Source: Corella eumyota (taxonomy: Eukaryota; Chordata; Ascidiacea; Phlebobranchia; Corellidae). Taken from it: DNA of 64,000 nucleotides. Position 1 is the first letter of the stretch; each line of letters starts with the position of its first letter. The DNA lies in assembly GCA_963082875.1 (NCBI GenBank), contig OY720100.1, positions 7,812,001 through 7,876,000 on the forward strand, written 5' to 3'. The notes beneath the pieces were generated by a model. It saw only the letters and a list, made by a program, of their open reading frames with translations. It did not search any database and was not told the DNA's origin. The position numbers were made by a program, and so were the translations under genes. Of the stretch, positions 54,829 to 64,000 are shown in pieces.

Positions 54829-55960
54829 ATGGCTATAAAGTTCTTTATATTGATATTGCAATTTATCATTCTAATTAAAATCGAAGAAGGACAAAGTCAA
54901 GAATCATGTCACTTTGGATTTGGACCAAAGCTGTCGCTAGTTTTTAGTTCGAACAGAGAAACTCCCGGTTTAAAACTACTGAAAATTTTACATGTTAATT
55001 TTGTTGGGGAATGTAAACAGGAATGTTGTGATAATGGTAAGCTACATTTTTTTAAAATTTTATTTTGCTTATAAACTTAAACGTGAACCTTACAAATCGT
55101 TAAGCTCTGTTAAATATGTTTTATTTGAACAACATAAAAACAACAGTAAATACTTCAAAAATAAAGATTGATTTTAGAAGTACAATTATAAGATAAAAAT
55201 GCTTAAAAAAACTTTGTTTTATTGTACTGGTTAAATAAACTCAACCATTCTGCTTTGTTTAGAATTATGCAACGTGGCCATATTTCATCACGTATTTGGT
55301 GGCTCAAACCTTGAATACGTGAACTGTTTTCTTGTACGTTGCGATAATGAGATCGGTTGTTATGCTGAAACCAAGGAAAACTATTACGTTTACCAACGAG
55401 GGGCTAATCTTATACCAGTTTCTACAACGAAGCCCCTAACAACCACAACAACGACCACAACCAAGGCAATAATCCCTACCGCTCTGAACATACCCGAAAA
55501 TGTATTGACAACTAGCAAGATATCCACCGCTGATGCACAAAACATCACAGTGCCTACTACTACTACTATAACTACTTTATTGACTACAAATAGTAATTTA
55601 GACATAACATCACTTTTTAAAACAACAACTACCACGCTGGAAATAACAGAGGTCGTAAAACCGGGCGAAGAAATGACGTCACCAACAGAGTCCGGGTTTA
55701 TTTCTGAACAATTTTTCACAACCAATACATTCAATTCGACGTTCCCAAATTACCAGAACGAAACTTTAAAAGATAAACAAAACGTTCTCGCATTTCGCCA
55801 TTCATATGGCATGCTCATATCGATCGTAATATTCGGGTTTCTAATGGTTATTGCGACTGCTTATATTTGGTTAAAGAATTGTAGAGAGGTAACTTATAAG
55901 AAGTATCACGAGGTCACTTTTCTACTATACGACGATGAACTAATACATCAAAATGCGTAG
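54829..55960 (+). CDS. MANSC-domain type I membrane protein
   Basis: Two exons, 54829-55036 and 55263-55960, join G|AA in phase to 301 residues. Residues 1-22 form a signal peptide (FFILILQFIILIKIEEG). The exon junction lies inside a MANSC (motif at N-terminus with seven cysteines) domain: CHFGFG, GECKQECCDNG, ELCNVAIFHH, VNCFLVRCDNEIGCYAE. A Thr-rich, probably O-glycosylated stalk follows (many TTT runs, residues about 115-205, including several N-X-S/T sites), then a membrane helix (GMLISIVIFGFLMVIATAYIW) and a 30-residue tail with basic and tyrosine residues. The plan matches MANSC1 of vertebrates, whose function is poorly known; orthology is not claimed. Antisense frames here reflect the Thr-codon bias. 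Confidence 0.9.
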
Positions 55961-56301
55961 ATTATTATATTGCATTCTACGATTAAATTTAATAAGAATA
56001 TTTGTACATAAACATATTAGATAACTTATTATTGTAAAACACTGTTAGGTTAAGTAATATACACCACTTAAAAATTACAAAATTTTGGCGCAGAAAAAAT
56101 GTCGTTTTATAAATTTGCATAACAAGGTTATAATTGCATTATGCATAAAAATAATTTTACTTAACGTTTATATATATAAAACGTTTATAAAAGAAATATA
56201 AAACGTTTATAAAAGAAATATAACACTACAAAATAATTACACAATTAAAAATCTTTAGGTTAAACCACCTTAGTTATAAACCATATTTTTGCTTGGGTAA
56301 C
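55961..56301. other. Convergent 3' ends, with a small tandem repeat
   Basis: 341 bp between the stop codons of the MANSC gene (plus) and the short GST-like gene (minus). A 20-bp unit around aaaacgtttataaaagaaa is repeated in tandem at about 56178-56222. Otherwise plain AT-rich DNA. Confidence 0.55.
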
Positions 56302-57328
56302 TCACAATAAAGCTTTTGGTGGTAATTTAGCATGTAGGAAGTTTTTAATCCTCTCCACTCCACAACAATATAAGTTTGCTTTTACAACATCTAACCCATG
56401 GGGAAATTGTGCCACCAAGTGGTCAACTTCAACCTGTTGTGCCAATGGTAGGGAGCGATAGAGATCAGTGACATGTTGCCACATCCAAATGTTAAAAGTA
56501 AATATCTAGAATAAATAAATATTTGTCTTTATAGTTTTCTGATAGTATGGATTTTAAATAAAATAACATACCCCCTTTCTGCAACAACATCACCAATTTT
56601 GTATATATGTGTTCCTATTTTTCTTGGTAGCTTTGTATTTTCTGGCGTAACATGGTCATGTACATAGTTTTTTTTTTATAAAGAAAAGGGTTAAAAAATA
56701 TTCAACCTACAAAAACTCAACCAAAATAAAAAGGCTAGGTTTTATGAAATATTTACCTTTATATATTTTGTGAGATGCTCTTTTGTACTTAACAAAATTG
56801 GGCCAAACTCAGTAAAAAATCTTTTCAAGATTTCAAGTAATGAAGCAACAATTCTTTGTTTAGGTGATTCAGGTAAAGTACTTGGTTCAGATGCCTGCAA
56901 TTGTTAAGGATTTAAAATTATATTTTAAAATTTCAAAAAAATCCTTTAGGTTTAGTTTTTAACAACTTAAACTAACCTTTTTTCTAAGTGATTTATTATA
57001 TCAGTTGAATCCTGAATAACTTGATTATCAGGTGTAACTAAAACTGGAACAACTTTCCAACCAACTCTTGGCTTTATGAAATTTAAAGATATCTAAACAC
57101 AAAAAGTAACAACAGTTTATGATAATAAGCAAAATCAAATGTAGATGTATGAAAAAAACTCATAGAGCAAAAAAAACATATTTTAACTGTTATTTATTAT
57201 TAAAGTTTAAAAGTAACAGTTACCTTAGCTGTTGCATCTACAGATTCAAATTTAATATTCTTATATCGAAGATAAAATTGAACTTTAGCTGAAAAAGGTG
57301 AAACCTCAGCACCAATAAGTTGATACAT
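56302..57328 (-). CDS. Short GST-fold paralogue lacking the middle of the protein
   Basis: A tandem copy of the gene at 57801-62214. Five exons, all open and in phase: 57328-about 57226 (MYQLIGAEVSPFSAKVQFYL), about 57094-56979 (RVGWKVVPVLVTPDNQVIQD), about 56893-56758, about 56652-56575 (PENTKLPRKIG) and about 56507-56302 (WMWQHVTDLYRSLPLAQQ to stop). The third exon runs straight from PKQRIVASLLE to ILKRFFTEFGPI. In the neighbour these two pieces lie in different exons, separated by roughly 200 residues with the GST C-terminal helical domain. The fusion keeps the frame. It also lacks the N-terminal presequence of the neighbour. It may be a new short protein or a gene that no longer works; the open frame and preserved splice sites argue for expression at some time. 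Confidence 0.7.
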
Positions 57329-57800
57329 TTTTTAAATATATTTTGAAACTGATTTTGTTCTAGCTTTCAAGCTGAAGTTTAAACTTTAGCACACAGAAAT
57401 AAAAGTTATGACACACTGTGTACATATTAAACATAAAACTGATATTGACATAGTAACCTACATCATTGCTGTTATTTTAATCAAGAAAAAAAAAATACAA
57501 TTTTAAATGACATAAGTTTAAAGCTCGGGTTTATAAATAGACATTAAAACCTAGATACAAATATTTGATGTTAAATTATAATTTTACAAAAGTATTTACA
57601 ACAATATATATTATAGTTAGTACACTCTTTTTCAAAATCAAACAGAACCAAAGTAGTGTGATTTTTCGCTGATAACACAATTCTTATTAACAAACTATAA
57701 AACACAATAAATATATCCTCAATCAATAAAATAAACAATAAATAAGATTTTAAAATAAATGGAATTGATTTTTAGTGTCAATTTTTTGTTTATAGTTTCA
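57329..57800. other. Spacer between the tandem GST-like genes
   Basis: 472 bp of AT-rich DNA between the start of the short copy and the stop of the full copy, both minus strand. It should hold the promoter of the short copy. Nothing else seen. Confidence 0.5.
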
Positions 57801-60800
57801 TTACAATGAAGCTTTTGGTGGTAATTTAGCATGTAGGAAGTTTTTAATCCTCTCCACTCTACAACAATCCAAGTTTGTTTTTACAACATCTAACCCATGG
57901 GGAAATTTTGCCACAAAGTGATCAACTTCAACCTGTTGTGCCAATGATAGGGAGCGATAGAGATCAGTGACATTTTGCCACATCCAAATGTTAAATGGTA
58001 TAATCTTAAATATTGAAAAAAAATATTTTTTCTAAACACTAAGTGTATAAAATATTAAATTTTTAAAGAGTTGTATATTTTACATGTCTTTCTTCAGCAA
58101 CATCACCTATCCTGTATTTATGTATTCCTATTGTCCTTGGAAGTTTGGTGTTTTCACTTGTAACATTCTCCTATTACAAAGTTCTTATTTTAAGTTAAAA
58201 TGAAACAACCTGCTAAATTATTTACACATATTTTATACTTTTTTTAAATCTTGAAAAGTAAAATATTTACCTTTATATATTTTGTTAGATGTTCTTTTGT
58301 GCTTAACAAAATTGGACCAAACTCAGTAAAAAATCTTTTCAAGATTGGCAAAAGAGTTTTAGGTATTTCTGTCAAGGTAAAAAGTATATTCATTTTTAAA
58401 AACTGTAAATCAGTGCTGTTTATTATGTTATTTAAAATACCATCATTCTGAGCAAAATCTCTTTCATTTTCCGATAAAACCTCTGTAACAATCCTCCCAT
58501 CTTTATCAACGTTGTGTAAGTGAAATTTGTTAGCGTGAGGTAGACAGCCGTTCAAGTTTTCTGTCCAGGCTGCAACTAGTGGAGCCTGTGTTCTCATTAT
58601 ATAACCTGTTAGAAATATATGGATGAACATTTAAAAACAAGCTGCATTAATGTAATTCGAACTTGATAGAATTTACAATTGCCATTTGAAATATCAATAC
58701 AAAAAAACAAAACAATATTAAAAAAATTCAGTATGATTAATAGAAAAATTTAATATAAATATAAAAAATAAGTCCAGTTTTTCAAAAACACACAGGATCA
58801 CAGGCTATACATGATAACCCATTTACCACACAGGAAAATAAATAAAACAAGAAAATTGCGTAAACTGTTTTTTTGTATTAAGTTGAACTAAAGGCATTTT
58901 CCAGCAGAAGGATAGGACTTGGGTTATTAAAAAAATGTTTTATTGTCAAAATTTTTTTTTATCAAATGACAGTATCCCCAGACAGTCTTCGCGTCCTGTG
59001 TGGTCCGGTTTGGTCCTGTGCGTTAATTAGTAGTACCCTAATACTTATTTAAATAGATTTACATATTATTTAAGATGAGTTATGTAAAAATGTTAGGTAG
59101 AAATCCTACCAACCTGGAACAGGATCTCTAAGTAAATGAGCATAAAACATTCCAGCTACAGCAAAGTCTCCAATACAAGGTTTTCCACCAAGAAAATAAG
59201 GGTGTTTGTCAAAGTGAGCAGTCATGTCATCCAACATCGCTTTCCAACTTTTTTCTATCTCTGTAAGTGGAAATACAAAATGTAATAGCTAATATTAAAT
59301 ATAAAAAGATTTTGTAATAGCTGATATTGAATAGTGATATTAAATATAAAAAAAATTGTAATAGCTATTATTGTATAGTGATATTGAATAGCCTATAAAA
59401 AATCACATAAAAAATCTAAAAATAAATTTTGGTTAAATTGCATAGCAAATTATATTTAAATTTCATTTTAAAAAATGCATAAAGCAAACTTTAAAAAAAA
59501 TTCTAACCTGGTCCTGTGACTGACGTGATTCCAATGGTAGGTAGCATTCCTTTAAATTTCTTGTAAATATTTTCAGCAATTGCACTTCTTTCTGCAGTTG
59601 GTAGTCCGGGAAACCCAACTCTCCCAAATTCTTCACTTAAATATTTTGAATTTTCTGGAAAATTCCAACTAAACACAATGCAGAAGTATTAATACAAATC
59701 CACGGCTTTAAAAAAAAACAGTTTATATAAGTGAAGTTAAGGGTAACAAACTAACAGTATATACAAGCCATTTCCAGTAACTTAACTCTAAAATTTATTT
59801 TTTATAGACCCATACAATACAAGTCTATGAACTTGAGTATTTAAAAAGTGAAAAAAATTTAGCAAAAGTATATTAATATTACCGATAATGCATAGATGGT
59901 TGGGGAAGCCATTCATCAGAAAAAAGTTCAAGTAATGAAGCAACAATTTTTTGTTTAGGTGATTCTGGTAAAATATTTGGTTCAGGATGTCTAATACAAA
60001 AATAGTTTTTAATTTTAAACAACAACAAAAAATACATTTATTTAAAATTAAAAAATTAAAAAAATTAAACTTATAGGCTATACTTTAGTATTTAAAATTT
60101 TACCTTTTTTCCAAGTAGGAGATAATTTCAGTTGAATCCTGAATAACTTGATTATCAGGTGTAACTAAAACAGGAATAACTGACCATCCCACTCTTGGTT
60201 TAACAAATCCAACATAAATCTGACCAAAAAATGAACCAAAATTACCCCTTTTATAAAAGTAACTATGCTATTAAATTAATGTATTGTAAATTTTTGATTA
60301 TTGTATTGTAAAGGCTTAAAAATGAATCATATTATAAACACGCCTTTACAAAACATGTTTTTAACAAAATACTGCTACAACCCAGTAAAAATTAACTGTC
60401 ATGCCAGTGGAGAAGGGGTTATAACTATTTTTTGGCGGTTGTCGGGTTGTCGGGTCTAGGTTGTCGGGTCTAGGTTGTCGGGTTGTCAGGTCTAGGTTGT
60501 CGGGTCGTCAGGTCTAGGTTGTCGGGTTGTCAGGTCTAAGTTGTCGGGTTGTCAGGTCTAGGTTGTCGGGTTGTCATACCCAGGTTGTCAGGTCTGGGTT
60601 GCTGAGTTGTTAGACCAAGGTAGTCAAGTTTAGGTAATATGTTATATGGTGCATGCATGAATTATATAAATATTTGGTTAGGTTGTTAGCTATCTAGGTT
60701 GTTTGATTTTGGTCAGTAGGTTGTTGAGTGGTTTAACACTCTACTATCAGATTTTATGCAGAAATGCATCTATCAATTATTAATGCTATTGAAAAAAGGT

Positions 60801-62214
60801 CTCATTACAAAAAAACTTGTATAATTTTTGAGTTATTTGTAGGCAAAATTGTTTACTATTATAAAATATAAAATGTTTGCTTTATAACCAAATATCAAAC
60901 AAAAAGACGTTAAACATTACAACAACCCATAAGCAGACAATTTAACCCATGGACAACTCAATAGATCGAATGAAATCAAACGGATATAAAATTAAACAAA
61001 AATTTTGCATGAATTAAACCCTAACCCCAACCCTCACCCATTCAGATAACCCATTAACACACAAGTTATGTGTTTACATGGTCAGTTATCCATGGGTTGA
61101 AATGTCTACGGGTTGAGGCCTTCGTTGAGTTGTCTGGTGTTGAGTTGCCAATGGGGTAAATTGACTAGCCACTTATATTTGTATTGATTGTTGTATATTG
61201 TCATCAAATAAACTCATAAATGGCTCTTTAATTTTTTTAAAATATATATTTATACACATTAACCATATATCTACCCTTAAAGGATTATATAAAATAAAAC
61301 AAAGAAGAATAAAATTCCACCCAAAAAATATGAATTATAAAAATATGTATTTATTTTTAACTCAATATACATCCCGACAACCTAGACCTCTGACAACCCG
61401 ACAAGGACAACCTAGACCTAACAACCCGACAACCCGACAACCTATACCTGACAACCGACAGCGTGGTGTAGTGGTCAGGACACTCTCCTACCATACACAA
61501 GATGCAGGGTTTAATTCCCAGTGATCTCATGCTGTAGCCCTTGAGTAAGGCGGTGTGAACTCCTGCTTAAAATTGTAAACTCCTGCTGAGCCGGCACTTA
61601 TGCAGCAGTGAATTACTGGGCAATTATAATCTATAATATCCCAAACTGGAATAGGCAACTCGAGACTAGGTTGGGGTAACCGATGTTACTCTATGTTTAA
61701 GTCGCGCATTCGACCTTCCCACGGCGAGGATGAAGTTACATACAAAAAAAAACTAGACCCGACAACCTAGACCCAACAACCTAGACCTGACAACCTAGAC
61801 CTGACAACCCGACAACCTAGACCTGACAACCTGACAACCCGACAACCTAGACCTGACAACCCGACAACCTAGACCCGACAACCTAGACCTGACAACCTGA
61901 CAACCTAGACCCGACAACCGCCAAAAAATAGTTATAACCCCTGTAGTGCCAGTGAACAGTCTGACAGTGGTAAATTCTTGTTGCTATATGACAATGAAAT
62001 TCATTCAATTAGCTAACACCAACAATTTAAAATTATTAAAAACACATATTACCTCTGCTGATGCTTGAACAGGTTCAAAAGGGATATTTTTATGTCGAAG
62101 ATAAAATCGAACTTTTGCCGTGTACGGCGATAATTCTCCTCCTATTAACTTATACATCGTTGAGGCTGAGCTACTATATTTTCTTGCAATTGTAACAATG
62201 CTTTGTAGCCGCAT
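57801..62214 (-). CDS. GST-fold protein with long C-terminal extension and possible mitochondrial presequence
   Basis: Exons: 62214-62053, 60219-60104, about 59995-59883, about 59668-59515, about 59262-59112, about 58602-58271, about 58170-58087 and about 58005-57801 (stop TAA). The N-terminal thioredoxin-like GST domain begins GGELSPYTAKVRFYLRHKNI and continues VGWSVIPVLVTPDNQVIQDS with the cis-Pro (VIPVL) and the SNAIL-like QDST glutathione-binding stretch. A helical GST C-terminal domain follows (SMHYRWNFPE, HPYFLGGKPCIGDFAVAGMF). A roughly 150-residue tail (ILKRFFTEFGPILLSTKEHL, WMWQNVTDLYRSLSLAQQ, FPHGLDVVK) is not part of a normal GST and I cannot name it. The first 19 residues (MRLQSIVTIARKYSSSAST) are Arg/Ser-rich without acids, like a mitochondrial targeting peptide; a second Met follows. 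Substrate unknown. Intron 1 holds a nested transposon. Confidence 0.85.
58780..59045. mobile_element. Decayed relative of the MITE at 22443
   Basis: It shares with 22443-22723 the order acacagga, aacaagaaaattgcgtaaactg, a tattgtcaaa-tttatcaaatgacagt core, cgtcctgtgtggtcc, and a right end ttaattagtagtaccct. The left terminal repeat is eroded, so the left border is uncertain. It lies in an intron of the full GST-like gene. Confidence 0.6.
59285..59395 (-). repeat. Small tandem repeat in a GST-gene intron
   Basis: Three imperfect repeats of a unit built from gtaatagctgatattg and atattaaatataaaaa, AT-rich, between exons of the full GST-like gene. Likely slippage. Confidence 0.65.
60410..61946. 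mobile_element. 1.5-kb hAT-like element with minisatellite ends and nested SINE
   Basis: Outer inverted repeats: GGGGTTATAACTA then TTTTTTGGCGGTTGTCGGG at the left, the complement at the right ending near 61941. An exact 8-bp duplication tgccagtg flanks it (60402-60409 and 61947-61954). Just inside each end is an array of a roughly 10/20-bp unit (ggttgtcgggttgtcaggtcta) at about 60435-60610, and its reverse complement at about 61375-61455 and 61755-61920. The right array is split by a SINE (61457-61755). The centre (60620-61370) is unique, with inverted short motifs around ccatgggtt, and has no transposase frame. It sits in intron 1 of the full GST-like gene. Confidence 0.8.
61457..61755 (+). 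mobile_element. tRNA-derived SINE, copy 4, nested in the hAT-like element
   Basis: It starts cgacagcgtggtgtagtggt, with a B box changed to gggtttaattcccag, and keeps the shared body and an A-run tail. It carries a partial duplication of the aactcctgct segment. It splits the right minisatellite array of the host element, so it arrived later than the element did. Confidence 0.88.
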
Positions 62215-62973
62215 CTTAGCGAGATAGTTTAATGTTTGCGGATTATTTATTAACTAGGTAAACACAAAATATTCGATTTATTTACAGAGCTAAACTCCCA
62301 CGTGGAATAATAAGAAAACAAACAAAATCACGTGATAAAGTCACAACCATAACAAAGCGTCTGAACATATTATTTTTTATCCCCAATGTAGGTTGAGAAA
62401 TGTATTTCTTATATTTATGTACAGACTTTACTTAAACGCTATGTTGTTGAACTAAAATTAGCTTTAATTTAACAACGCACCAAAAAAGGAGATAATATTA
62501 AATAAACGCAACGGAGTTGATTAGGTATAAGGTTTGCATGACTACCTTCGTTCGTCCCAACTGATTTTATATTAAAACATCCCTAACCTAAGTATTACGT
62601 TAGCAAAACAACTGTTAACCCAATGGGCATGTATAACTAGACAAACTTGCCAGATTAATAACACCTAAAAATGTGAGTAAAAATATGTATTTTATAATTA
62701 AGCTTTTCAAATCGAATATAAACAAACCTAACACCTTAAGAAAACGTTCACACTTAATTTGGTTCTGAATAGATAACACTCAACTTATTAGACACCATCA
62801 GATGCTTTAGGTTTTGTATTTAGCAACACAACGCAAAAACCTTTAAATAGATATCATAAATATAAACTATCTATATAAAAATAAATTCTAGTAAACAACA
62901 CAACTACATTCATAGTTTCCGCACAATAATGTGTGTTCAAAACTTTGACAAAAACGAAATTTCCAATGTTTGA
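62215..62973. other. Intergenic, GST-like gene promoter side and RTTN 3' UTR
   Basis: About 0.76 kb between the start of the full GST-like gene and the stop of RTTN, both minus strand. AT-rich; no element recognised. Confidence 0.5.
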
Positions 62974-64000
62974 CTACTGCTGCATGATATCAAGAACAGA
63001 ATGAAGGGATTTTTGGTATGGTGATTCCTCTTTAAAACTGTTATTGTTTTCGGCCAGAGCGATCCTTGCAAGTACATTCTGGACACTCTGGGTAAGGCCT
63101 GCGCCCTTTAAATGCACCTTAGCCTAAAAATTAAGATTTTATAAAAAGGTTAAAATAAACAAGTTAAATATGCAATTTGATTTTTTTAATGATGGAAGCT
63201 AAAGTTTAAGCTTTATGGACCAAAAGTAATAATAAAACTAGCTATACCTTCTGGCTGTTATATAAAAGGGATAAGATAGCAGATGATGTAGTCAGTTTGA
63301 TTTCTGATGAATTTTCGTCGTTGATATTCATCATTAGAAGGCGCACAAGGGTACGATTTGAGCTTATTCGATTTTTACTTGGTGCATGAAAGCAGAGGTT
63401 TCTGATTATGCTTAGGACAAGATCAGGATAAGAATTTGAGTTGTAAAGTTCAACCAGAATATCAAATACATCTGCAAAAATAATTTAAAATTAATTTTAA
63501 GCTAAATACACTGTTGTTATTTCAGTTGTGAGAATCGAACCCAGGACCCCAGGATTTAAAAACATGCAAATTTTTTAAAGCCTAAAATATATTAAATCAG
63601 TATTAATTAATAATAAAATATTTTAATAAATTAATATACCTCGGATTTTAAGAATGTTTAGTTGACCATCGGTATGAAAGGAAAGAGAAAGTAGGAGCTT
63701 GAGCCAATGTTCAAGTAAATTACTTTGTTCTTTTGACCTTTTTGGATGTTGACCCCTGTCTGCTACTTGCGCAAATGACTCCAACGAATTTGCCTTTAAC
63801 AAAAATTGTTTAAATAAAACAAAGAAAAAAATGTCCCAGATTAGTGAAAAAAAAATTAAAATTGACATACCTTCCAAATGACAGCCCTTGCCTCCTGCGC
63901 TGATGAAGCATTTGTAAGAGCTGAGTAGGTGAGGTGTAAAGTTGATGGTGGGATCTTACATCTGGTTAACACTACTCCCTGAATTTCTTTGCACGAACGA
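62974..64000 (-). CDS. RTTN: RTTN (rotatin), C-terminal end; continues off right edge
   Basis: Rotatin is a very large armadillo-like centrosomal and basal-body protein needed for centriole elongation and left-right axis formation. Four exons of the C-terminus are present: beyond 64000 to about 63872 (LHLTYSALTNASSAQEARA), about 63793-63641 (LLEHWLKLLLSLSFHTDGQ), about 63472-63249 (DVFDILVELYNSN, SIIRNLCFHAPSKNRI, ILSLLYNSQKAKVHLK partly across the junction) and about 63124-62974 (stop TAG after LDIMQQ). The helical-repeat character and the blocks RNLCFH and LLYNSQKAKV match the end of vertebrate rotatin (RNMCFH, LLYNYQKAKV) as I recall it. Most of the gene lies outside the window. Confidence 0.88.

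Noticed and set aside
55390-55734. 114-codon minus-strand Val-rich frame
   Set aside because: Mirror of the Thr-codon runs in the MANSC stalk (ACN read in reverse gives Val-rich sequence).
63515-63550. tRNA B-box-like gagaatcgaaccc in an RTTN intron
   Set aside because: No matching A box, no cloverleaf and no SINE body next to it.

Overview
The window reads as nuclear DNA of a tunicate, most likely a Ciona-like ascidian. It is very AT-rich, has compact genes split into many small exons (mostly 40-200 bp) with short AT-rich introns, and carries many small DNA-transposon relics plus a tRNA-derived SINE. The proteins are animal proteins with clear vertebrate orthologues. The species call is inference; no rRNA, tRNA gene, CRISPR array, operon or prophage is visible. 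I saw no retrovirus, LTR element or Polinton.

Layout, left to right: (1) the N-terminal half of a CASD1-like sialate O-acetyltransferase (minus, runs off the left edge), with two hAT-type MITEs in its first intron; (2) a previously hidden nine-exon gene for a small secreted cysteine-rich protein (minus, 3701-6536), pieced together from splice sites and reading phase; (3) HMCES, the abasic-site DNA-protein crosslink protein (minus); (4) BBS1 in a single exon (minus); (5) TGS1, the snRNA cap trimethyltransferase (minus), with MITEs around its 5' end and a SINE in an intron; (6) a membrane protein with SEA and EGF-like domains (minus); (7) an ENOX-type RRM protein (minus), divergent from (8) EIF4E3 (plus); (9) an SLCO4-like organic anion transporter (minus, 15 exons); (10) ATG16L1 in a single exon (minus), divergent from (11) a MANSC-domain type I membrane protein (plus); (12) a tandem pair of GST-fold genes (minus), the left copy lacking the middle of the protein; (13) the C-terminal end of rotatin, RTTN (minus, runs off the right edge).

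The genes do not form a pathway. They are unrelated housekeeping, ciliary, autophagy, transport and surface genes packed together, as is usual in compact tunicate genomes. Two head-to-head pairs (ENOX/EIF4E3 and ATG16L1/MANSC) each share an intergenic space of about 0.75-1.3 kb that probably holds both promoters.

The most interesting items are the hidden secreted-protein gene, the in-frame-deleted GST duplicate, a 1.5 kb hAT-like element whose ends are made of a minisatellite and which holds a nested SINE, a MULE-like element with long inverted repeats, and the two intronless genes (BBS1, ATG16L1) in a region where everything else is split. Exon borders quoted were read by eye from GT/AG sites and phase; those marked 'about' may be off by a few bases.
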